A stretch of DNA of 64,000 nt from an uncultured Bacilli bacterium (lineage in GTDB: Bacteria > Bacillota_I > Bacilli_A > RF39 > UBA660), in contig CAKPCH010000006.1 of assembly GCA_934141535.1 (NCBI GenBank), positions 1-64,000 on the forward strand, given 5' to 3'. The position numbers were made by a program, and so were the translations under genes. The notes beneath the pieces are model-generated. The model had not been told where the DNA came from. It saw only the letters and a list, made by a program, of their open reading frames with translations, and made no database searches. Of this stretch, positions 53,873 to 62,000 are shown piece after piece (within the stretch, counting starts at the first letter, position 1; each line of letters opens with the position of its first letter).

Positions 53873-54250
53873 TCATAAATGTTTAGCCTCAAAAACTTCG
53901 GTTGGTTTTTCTCCTTGTAAATATAATCTATACTCCTCGTCTGAAAAACCATACTCAATAATGTTTGATGGAATATACATCATTTTAGCTAAAGCAACAA
54001 TTATAGCATTTTTTGTAAATGGACCATTCACCAATAAATTAAATCTATCATCAACACGATAAATATACCAATTATTATTTTTATTATAGCATCCTATTGC
54101 ACCTGGCTTGTTTACACAATTATTTATAAATAAATTATCAGGTTCTATTTTCTCGTCAGGGTTTTCTAAGTTGTATAGATAAATATACCTTCCCAAAATA
54201 TTTCTTATTTCTAGTTCTTCATTTTTTATTTTTAAATTTTGTTCTTCCAT
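53873..54250 (-). CDS. Probable immunity protein of the adjacent T7SS effector
   Basis: A 125-aa acidic, cytoplasmic-looking protein. The segment NNWYIYRVDDRFNLLVNGPFTKNAIIVALAKMMY resembles small polymorphic-toxin immunity proteins of the Imm59 type (W-x-Y followed by an acidic turn and a helix). It is encoded 18 bases after the effector gene, the standard place for immunity. GAGGAGG precedes the ATG. Assignment is by position and weak pattern. Confidence 0.55.
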   Translation of the reverse strand: MEEQNLKIKNEELEIRNILGRYIYLYNLENPDEKIEPDNLFINNCVNKPGAIGCYNKNNNWYIYRVDDRFNLLVNGPFTKNAIIVALAKMMYIPSNIIEYGFSDEEYRLYLQGEKPTEVFEAKHL

Positions 54251-54268
54251 ATTTTTCCTCCTCTTTTA

Positions 54269-56038
54269 TTAAAATGTTATGCTTCTTAAATCAGTAATAA
54301 TTCTAGCTCTTTTTAGTGTTCCAAATGAAAATATTGAATTCATTTGACCTGCTTCTCCATCCATTTTAACTGATAAAGTTGCCCAAGAAGCTGCTTTGCC
54401 TGAATACCCATATTTAGATTGTTGGTTTGGTTTTAAAACTTCATTTAATCCACCATTTCCACCTATTTCTGGAAGAGAATCAAATGAATTAAAATCTCTT
54501 ATCATTGCTTCAGCAACTTCTTCAGAATACCCTAAATTCACTAATCGTCTGACTTTTGAAATATCATCTACAGTACCAGAGCAAACATCTATTGCCTCTA
54601 TATATTTATTTCCATCAAATATACCTGCTGTTCCATTAGATGAAGACGATGGTAAACTTCTTTGTGAAGATGTTGATTCCCAATCAGTACCTAACGCATG
54701 TCCTCCATCACCGCCTACTCTACTAACTTTTATTTTACCATCTGGGTAAGAATCTATTAAAGTTTTAAGTGATCCAATAGTCTCTGGATCATATCCAGCA
54801 TGATCAGGCCATTTTAAGTTAAAATTAGCTGTCTTGTACTCAGAATTATACCCTTCGAACTTAATAAATTCAGCTGCATTTTTGCTAGTTATAAGATCGT
54901 ATGTTTTTAAATTACTTTTAAAATATTTATTATCACTATTTTCAACAACACTATATACTTGTTTACTACTCAGGCTTTCAAAACGTCTTTGTAATTCTTG
55001 AATACTTTTAGCATCAAGATTTTCCATATTATTTATATTATCATAAACTTTCTTATAATTATTATATCCTTTAATACCATTATAACCAGTACTAACTCCA
55101 CCTATTGTACCTGCCATTGCAGTTTGTAATAAAGCACCAGATTTTTTATAATAATCCCAAAATCCATTATATAATAGATTCCCGTTTTCATCAACAACAT
55201 CTTCTCCATAAGTAATATATTGAATACCTGAATTTAAAACTGGTTCTGCTGCTGATACTCCAGCTCCAGCTAATGTATATCCAACTACACCAGCAAGAGA
55301 AGTAGCACCTTTTGCTGCCACTTGAACTTCTTTTAATGCCCCTCCAGATGCTGCTCCTATAACTCCTGCCACAGTTCCACAAGTAAATGCTTGATCAAAA
55401 TTTGCTCCACTACTTAGTGCCATTTCTGAGGCACTTCCTGCTGCAGTAACAGCTCCTACTGTTGCAGTTACTACCGCTCCACCTGGCACACATGAAAGAG
55501 CAATATAAGCTGCCGTTGTTCCTACCATACTACCAGCTGTATGAACCCAACTATGGGCTATATCTTGATCTACTCCTTGAAATTTTATTGCTTCATCATA
55601 AAGTGCTTCAGTCCAATCATATGCAACTACATTACCAGTACTTTCTTTAATTTCTAAAGCTTTATCTTCATCCCAAATAGATACAACGCCACTTGCTATA
55701 GCACCACCAGCCATAATCAGGGCATCTCCAACATTTTCTACTAATTCCAAAACACCAAAAGTAAGAGAAGTTTGAAATGTTACTCCATAATCTCTTATTG
55801 TTTTTAGAACATTGAAAGCACTCTCATACCATTCTTCTTGATCAAGTGATTTTGCTTTTTCTATTGACTCTTCTAAATCAATTTTATTATAATCTATATC
55901 TTCATATTTATAATAATTATCTGAGTCTATTTTAGAATCACTATAAAATTTATTTTTAAATACATTATTAGTATTATTAGCTTTAACATTATAAGATTTA
56001 ACGCTATTTAATTTTATTGCTGTACTTCCAAAATTCAC
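54269..56038 (-). CDS. Probable T7SS-secreted polymorphic effector with unknown toxin domain
   Basis: A 589-aa protein. Residues 1-80 are helical and charged; residues 85-320 are strongly Ala/Gly/Val-rich hydrophobic segments (GALIMAGGAIASGVVS-type, VTATVGAVTAAGSASEMAL) as in the pre-toxin region of other T7SS effectors; residues 385-589 form a distinct C-terminal domain with WPDHAGYDPETI and KVSRVGGDGGHALGTDWE, which I do not recognise. No N-terminal LXG motif is present. It follows the Asn-rich WXG-like gene and precedes the candidate immunity gene. GTG start with AAGGAATG. Confidence 0.65.
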   Translation of the reverse strand: MNFGSTAIKLNSVKSYNVKANNTNNVFKNKFYSDSKIDSDNYYKYEDIDYNKIDLEESIEKAKSLDQEEWYESAFNVLKTIRDYGVTFQTSLTFGVLELVENVGDALIMAGGAIASGVVSIWDEDKALEIKESTGNVVAYDWTEALYDEAIKFQGVDQDIAHSWVHTAGSMVGTTAAYIALSCVPGGAVVTATVGAVTAAGSASEMALSSGANFDQAFTCGTVAGVIGAASGGALKEVQVAAKGATSLAGVVGYTLAGAGVSAAEPVLNSGIQYITYGEDVVDENGNLLYNGFWDYYKKSGALLQTAMAGTIGGVSTGYNGIKGYNNYKKVYDNINNMENLDAKSIQELQRRFESLSSKQVYSVVENSDNKYFKSNLKTYDLITSKNAAEFIKFEGYNSEYKTANFNLKWPDHAGYDPETIGSLKTLIDSYPDGKIKVSRVGGDGGHALGTDWESTSSQRSLPSSSSNGTAGIFDGNKYIEAIDVCSGTVDDISKVRRLVNLGYSEEVAEAMIRDFNSFDSLPEIGGNGGLNEVLKPNQQSKYGYSGKAASWATLSVKMDGEAGQMNSIFSFGTLKRARIITDLRSITF

Positions 56039-56052
56039 ATTATCATTCCTTA

Positions 56053-57330
56053 CTAACTATGTCCAACAAAATCCCCTATCTTTGTTTCAGTAGTTTTATA
56101 TGAATCTACTTTTATACTAGAATTTTTTATATTTCCTAAGTTTATCTTAGTATCATCTTCTTTTATATCTACATTATCATTTAAATTAAAAGTACTATTA
56201 TCTTTAAAATCTATATTAGTAGTTTTTGTATCATAATTATTTATATTATTAGTTAAATTATTTAAATCTTTATTATATTTATAATTAATATTATTATCAC
56301 CACTTGAATAACTAGTTACATTATTTTTTATATTATTAAAATCATCATCAATTTCAAATAGTATATCTTTTCTTTTTGCTTGAGTTTTATTAACATTATC
56401 AGTTAAACTATTTATATCTTCTAAATCTATATTATTTATTGAAGTTGATTTATTAGAAATAGAATTTATATTATTATTAAGCCCTTTAATATCTTCTTCT
56501 TTTAATTTATCAATAGCCGTATTATTAGTCATATAACTATTTAAATTATTATTTATTCCTTTAATTCTTTCTTGTTTACTAAATTCTATATTATTGTTAT
56601 TCTGATAACTATTATTAATATCACTTGATAATTTATTATTTACTTCTATGTTTTTATTTATTTTATTATCCACTGTATTTGATATGGATAAAGTACGATC
56701 TAAATCTTTTTTCATAACTCTCATATCATTTAATTTCCAATTATAATTAGATACTTTTAAATCAAACTCATATCCTTTTTTTCTTGTTAATCTAAATCTT
56801 GAATTATATAATTCATTATTAATACTTCTAGTAAAATTATCTATTGTATTTAATAAATTACTAGTTAATTTTTTTATATTTTTTATCTCATTTCTTAATG
56901 TATAGATAAGATTTATATTTTCAAAATCTGTACCAAATTTATTTATATTTATATAATTTAAACTATTATTCATAAGTGCGATTATATTATTTAAATTTCT
57001 TTTACAATCATTAATTTTATTATCGTCAAATTTAAAAGTTGTAAAGTTTCTTTTATATCCATATTTATAGCATATATTATCTATATTATTTTTAAATGTT
57101 TCTATTTCTGTATATAATCCATCTAAATAATTAAAATAATTATTTAATTTATACTTATCTTTTTTTACCTTATCTAGGAATGAATATGAATTTGTATCAT
57201 TCCATGAATTTTGTGTATATGAAAGTCCTCTATATACATAAGATAAATCGTTTAATATATTTTTTTTATAGTATCTATATCTATCTATATTATTGTTTAT
57301 ATTAGGTATATTTAGTTTAAAATAAGTCAT
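56053..57330 (-). CDS. Asn-rich protein with WXG100-like head, T7SS-associated
   Basis: A 425-aa protein. Residues 1-90 look like a WXG100 helical hairpin with W43-N-D45 (TQNSWNDTNSYSFLDKV) as the turn. A helical middle continues to about residue 220. The rest is low-complexity, with repeated units such as NNIN, NLTNNINNYD and ININ-type blocks, rich in N, D, S and K. I know no function for it; its place between the small WXG-like proteins and the effector suggests a substrate or a chaperone-like partner. AGGTGATA precedes the ATG. Confidence 0.7.
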   Translation of the reverse strand: MTYFKLNIPNINNNIDRYRYYKKNILNDLSYVYRGLSYTQNSWNDTNSYSFLDKVKKDKYKLNNYFNYLDGLYTEIETFKNNIDNICYKYGYKRNFTTFKFDDNKINDCKRNLNNIIALMNNSLNYININKFGTDFENINLIYTLRNEIKNIKKLTSNLLNTIDNFTRSINNELYNSRFRLTRKKGYEFDLKVSNYNWKLNDMRVMKKDLDRTLSISNTVDNKINKNIEVNNKLSSDINNSYQNNNNIEFSKQERIKGINNNLNSYMTNNTAIDKLKEEDIKGLNNNINSISNKSTSINNIDLEDINSLTDNVNKTQAKRKDILFEIDDDFNNIKNNVTSYSSGDNNINYKYNKDLNNLTNNINNYDTKTTNIDFKDNSTFNLNDNVDIKEDDTKINLGNIKNSSIKVDSYKTTETKIGDFVGHS

Positions 57331-57338
57331 TATATCAC

Positions 57339-57554
57339 CTACATATTACCTATTTTAGGTATTATTTTATTATTTAAATTACTGATTTGATTATTTATTT
57401 TATTATTTATTGTATTAATTGAATTAGTACAAAAAGTCTCATTGTTTATAATTATTGAATCAGCTAATATTTTTTTTACTTCATTTAAATTGTATTTAGC
57501 ACTATTTAAGTTTGCTTTAACCCTTTTCATATTTCTTATTAATTCATCATTCAT
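57339..57554 (-). CDS. Small helical T7SS partner protein (WXG100-like)
   Basis: A 71-aa protein consisting of two helices with an N-rich turn (IIINNETFCTNS). The size and heptad pattern fit the small partner proteins encoded before T7SS effectors in Firmicutes (DUF5344 type). No W-x-G is seen. It is eight bases before the Asn-rich gene. GGAGAAG precedes the ATG. Confidence 0.65.
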   Translation of the reverse strand: MNDELIRNMKRVKANLNSAKYNLNEVKKILADSIIINNETFCTNSINTINNKINNQISNLNNKIIPKIGNM

Positions 57555-57571
57555 ATTATCTTCTCCATTTT

Positions 57572-57608
57572 TAGATAAAGGTTATCTTTTTATAACAGCC
57601 CTTATCTA
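57572..57608 (-). other. Second hairpin downstream of the 244-aa WXG gene
   Basis: UAGAUAA (57602-57608) pairs with UUAUCUA (57572-57578), with inner GGG/CCU-type pairs, right after a strong terminator-like hairpin at 57608-57634. No T-run follows, so it may be a processing or stability element of the mRNA. Confidence 0.45.
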
Positions 57609-57634
57609 AAAATAGTAATAAAATTACTATTTTT
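57608..57634 (-). terminator. Hairpin after the 244-aa WXG gene
   Basis: AAAAATAGTAAT and ATTACTATTTTT form a 12-bp stem on the minus strand ending in T5; it may partly end transcription within the T7SS operon. Confidence 0.65.
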
Positions 57635-58367
57635 AACTCCATCTTGAAGAGCCTAAATCATTTAATGAAGCATCTACATTACTGCTAGCTTGAGTAAATT
57701 GTTCTTTAATATCGTTTGTAGCACCTATATAACTAGTTCCAGCTAATGCATCTAAAGCATCATTCATATCTTTAATAGCAATTGTAACTTCTGCTATAGC
57801 TCTACCCACTTGTTCTACATATGCTTTTATACTAGAAGTTTGTTCTCCAAAGAAAGCTTGATTTGCATCTATTTCTTGGAAAAGTCCTTCTGTTTTCTTT
57901 TTGATTTCACCAACAAAAGATACAACTGCCTCTTGAATAGCTGTTTTACTTGAATTATCTTTTAAACCTCTATCATCAGAATTACCTATTGTTCTTATTC
58001 TAGGTTTAATTATTTGTTCATTTTTATCTACTCTTGGTACATCTATTTTAAATCTTCCTTTACCTTCTGCCATACTTCCATCTAATGTATTTCTTTGTTG
58101 AAAATCATACCAAGATTGAGCCAAACCTGCTATTGTATTTAAACAATTTTCAGTTAAACTAGAAGCATTTACATAAAGAGTGCAAATACGTGTTGCTAAA
58201 TTTTTTTCAAAGCTTTGTTCATCCTCTCCTACCCAATTCTCTTGAAGAACATTTGCCACACTATTCCATTGTTCTCTTGTATAAATTCCTAAATTTTTAT
58301 AAGCACTTGCTATTTTATCCATTAAATCATTTGCTTGCTTTACATTATAACCTATTGCGAATGCCAT
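57633..58367 (-). CDS. WXG100-superfamily protein with long C-terminal extension
   Basis: A 244-aa protein. The first 100 residues form the WXG100 helical hairpin: IASAYKNLGIYTREQWNSV, turn NWVGEDEQSF with W45-V-G47, then a second helix. A Gln/basic linker (about residues 105-150) leads to a second helical hairpin (155-240). Standard EsxA/B are about 100 aa; this looks like a two-hairpin secreted protein of T7SSb. GGGAGG precedes the ATG. Confidence 0.8.
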   Translation of the reverse strand: MAFAIGYNVKQANDLMDKIASAYKNLGIYTREQWNSVANVLQENWVGEDEQSFEKNLATRICTLYVNASSLTENCLNTIAGLAQSWYDFQQRNTLDGSMAEGKGRFKIDVPRVDKNEQIIKPRIRTIGNSDDRGLKDNSSKTAIQEAVVSFVGEIKKKTEGLFQEIDANQAFFGEQTSSIKAYVEQVGRAIAEVTIAIKDMNDALDALAGTSYIGATNDIKEQFTQASSNVDASLNDLGSSRWS

Positions 58368-58379
58368 ATTCTTACCTCC

Positions 58380-58682
58380 CTATAAAATATTAGAATTCAT
58401 ATGATTAATTTGTGATTTTAAATGTTGATCTTGATTTATATAACTATACTTAACTAAATAAAGTATATCCGAATAATTTTCTATCATTTTTGATATGGTA
58501 TCTATATTTTTTTTCTCTTTCTGTGGCTCAATAAAAAGAAATTCTAAACTAGTACCACTATAACATTTATCTAATTCATTAATAGTTTCTATTAATTTAG
58601 TCTTACTTGTATTAAATGAATTAAGATACATATTATTTTTTTTTATAAGTGAATCTATATTATCAACATTAACACCTATCAT
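58380..58682 (-). CDS. WXG100-like small secreted protein
   Basis: A 100-aa helical hairpin protein with KCYSGTSLEFLF, where Y41-S-G43 takes the place of WXG. It probably pairs with another helical partner for export by EssC. It is the first gene of the substrate cluster, 12 bases before the 244-aa protein, with GGGAGG upstream. Confidence 0.7.
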   Translation of the reverse strand: MIGVNVDNIDSLIKKNNMYLNSFNTSKTKLIETINELDKCYSGTSLEFLFIEPQKEKKNIDTISKMIENYSDILYLVKYSYINQDQHLKSQINHMNSNIL

Positions 58683-58800
58683 ATAATCCTCCCAAGTAGC
58701 ATGCTTTCTCTTACTCTTGCTACTATAAAAATTATAGATTAATTATATGTCGTTTTTGTTGCTTAACCTATATTGGAATATGATATGCCTATTTTGGTAT

Positions 58801-58824
58801 AAAAAAAGGCTTAAAGCCTTTCTT
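58801..58824 (-). terminator. Terminator after yukD
   Basis: AAAGGCTT and AAGCCTTT form an 8-bp stem on the minus strand followed by seven T, separating essC-yukD from the substrate cluster. Confidence 0.85.
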
Positions 58825-59077
58825 AAATTAATATTAATTTTTTATCATTTTTTATGTTTGTATCTCTAATTATTAATGATATATCATAAACAAGTGAAGT
58901 ATCGGGATCTAATAAATAATGTTTTTTATCTAAATCAAAATTTGAATCTGATAGTTCATATACTGATTTTAAAATAAGTTCTAAAACTTTATTTACCGTT
59001 TCATTAGTTGGAATATATATTTCATAGTACTCATCAATATTAGGAATATATACATTAACAAGAACCTTATTCTTCAT
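58823..59077 (-). CDS. yukD: EsaB/YukD ubiquitin-like T7SS protein
   Basis: An 84-aa ubiquitin-like protein, NKVLVNVYIPN then YYEIYIPTNETVNKVLELIL and YLLDPDTSLVYD. EsaB/YukD is required for T7SSb function, probably as a cytoplasmic regulator. ATG 59077 with GAAGG upstream is preferred to an upstream start inside essC; the genes overlap by 11 bases. Confidence 0.85.
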   Translation of the reverse strand: MKNKVLVNVYIPNIDEYYEIYIPTNETVNKVLELILKSVYELSDSNFDLDKKHYLLDPDTSLVYDISLIIRDTNIKNDKKLILI

Positions 59078-62000
59078 CTTCTCTAACCTTCTTCCCAACT
59101 ATCTTAATAAGTTCTGCTTCACCATTTTTAGCAACCCATGCATATTGTTTATCGATAACCTCTTTAAATCTATTATTATAATCGTTACAACTTATAACAG
59201 TTTGTTCTATAAATCCATTTCCTACCCATATACCATTAGAATTATTAGTAATATCAGAATACCAATTCTCAAAGCTAACTTTCTTTAATTTGAAACTAGA
59301 ATCTACAAATAATAAATTAACATTTGGTAGTGTTTTTATTCCTTTAAAGAAACCATTAAATTTTTTATCATTCATACTACCTTGAAATTTTTCAAGGCCT
59401 GCTATTATACATAGTACCTTAACATTTTTTCCATCTATTTCTTTATCTAGAAATTGTTCAAATCTAAGTATAAATTCTTCAAAATTTTTATCAGCATACG
59501 TATTAACAGTTCCACCTAACTCTACTAATTCTTGTTCTGTATCTATTAAAACTACCATGTTACCAAGTTTTCTTGTTCCATATATTATAGTTTTTAATAA
59601 ATCAATGCAACTTTTAACATCTTTAGAACTAATAATGGTTGCTTTATCATTAAAGAAATTATAACCCATTACTTTTAAATTACGTTTTATCATACCTATT
59701 GGTAAATTATTAATGTTAGTAATAGACGAATCTAAATCCTCAATTGTCAATTCTTCTTTTAGTACAGGAATACTAGGAGCACTATTTTTACTTACTTTTA
59801 ATACTTGATTTATTCTATTTTTGACAAACTCAACTAAATTATCCTGATTAGTAACTTGAGCAGTTTGAAACTCATAAACTTCTTCATTTCTATAAAGTCC
59901 TCTACCATCATATGATGCTGGATATACATTGCCTATTTTTCCTAATATATCAATATAATCACTTTTATCTGGCATATCAAGTACAAAAGTATGATTAAAA
60001 TTGCGTTCTATTTTACTATATATACTATGAGAATTCGTAGCACTTATTATAAATATTATTCCATATCTTTCTCCTTCACGAGTAAGTTTAATTAATATAT
60101 CTTCCAAAGAAGAATAAGACTCCTTAAATGAATCATAATTATTTATAATAATTAATTTTATAGGTACTCTTTTACCACTATTTTTTATATAGTTTTTATA
60201 CTCTCCATTATAATCAGCAAATAACTTTTTACGTTCTTTTATTTCTTCATTAATAAGACCAATTAGTTTTAATAATTTATCTTTTTCACTAGCATATACA
60301 ATATCTCCAACTTGTGGAAATTTTTCATACATTCTTAACGATTCACTACCAAAGTCTATAATATATATATTTATATCGCCTGCTAAATGTTTTATACATA
60401 AAGAATATATTATAGATGATAAAAACATTTCTCTATTTGTACCAGATGATCCATATACTAAAGTATTTGCCTCATCATTTAGTTTAAGAGTTAATATATC
60501 TTGATATTGTTTAGATGGTGCATCATACTCTCCTATAATCGCCTCAACTTCATTTGATTTAAAATTATATTTATTTATAATATCATCAACATATATATCT
60601 TTTTCTATAGCATCCAACCATAAATTTTTAGTCTTTATGTTTTCTTTATTAGCTAAAGTACATATATATTTCATTATATTTGATAATTCATCACCATTAT
60701 CTACTTTTTTAACTTCCTTAGTGTTTGCTACATTTTTAATTACTTGACCTACATTATCTATTATTGATATTGATCTGTCATATTTTTTCTTTACCTGATC
60801 AGTAGCAAAATATGGCATACCAGCATACCCAGATTGACCTAAAACAAATATTTCATCATTACCAACCTGAAGATAAAATCTACCTGCATTAGTGATATCT
60901 GCTGCTTCCGGACGTTTTAACATTTCATGTGAATCTGATTTGTCTTGAACTTTTAGACAAACTCTAAATTTAGTATTTGACCAAATTTGATCATTAACAA
61001 CACCACTTGGTTTTTGTGTTGCAAGTATTAAATGTACACCAAGTGATCTACCTATACGAGCAGCTGAAATTAAATCATCCATAAATTCTGGTTGCTGTGC
61101 TTTTAATTCAGCAAATTCATCGCTTATTATGAATAAATGTGGCATAGGTTCTTTTATTTTGCCTTCTCTAAAAAATTTCTGATATTTATATATATCTATT
61201 GTACTTTCTCCTAGTTTATCTCTTACTTCATTAAATACTTTTTGTCTTCTCTTAAGTTCACTATCTATACTTACTAAAGTTCTATTTAATGAAGCTTTAT
61301 CTAAGTTTGTTATAGTACCTGCAAGATGTGGTAATCTATACCCTTGAGTTTTATTTTCAAAAGCACCTGCAAGTCCTCCACCTTTGTAATCTATTAAAAT
61401 AAACGCCACTTCATCAGGACTATAATTGATTATCATGGATAGAATATACGTTATTATAAATTCTGACTTACCACTTCCTGTTGTACCTGCTATTAAGCCA
61501 TGTGGTCCATGATACTTTTCATGCAAATCAAGCCATATAGGATTTCCTTCATCATTAATACCTACTTGAGCCCTTAATGACTTCATAGGATTATTAAGCC
61601 TCCATCTATTAAGGGCATTTAATTGTTCTACCTTACCAACATTATACATTTCTAAGAATCCTAAAGATGTTGGAAGTGATCTTAAATCTTCTACAAATTC
61701 TATTGGAATATTTGATAAAGTCTTAATACAATTTATCATGTTTATATTTGGATTTATTTCTTTAGTAAAACCTTGCTCATAATAATTATCCTTTTGTGTT
61801 GAAAGAATAGCTGCATTTCCTTGAAGTGATATAAAATTGACACATTCACTAGGCAATTTACCAAGTCTATTTTCAATACAAATTATACTAAAACCTAAAT
61901 TTTGCTTATTATTTAAAATTTTATCAATAATACCTATCTTTCTTATCATAGGATAATCATCCGTAATTATTAAGTAATATGGAGAATATGTATTATTTTC

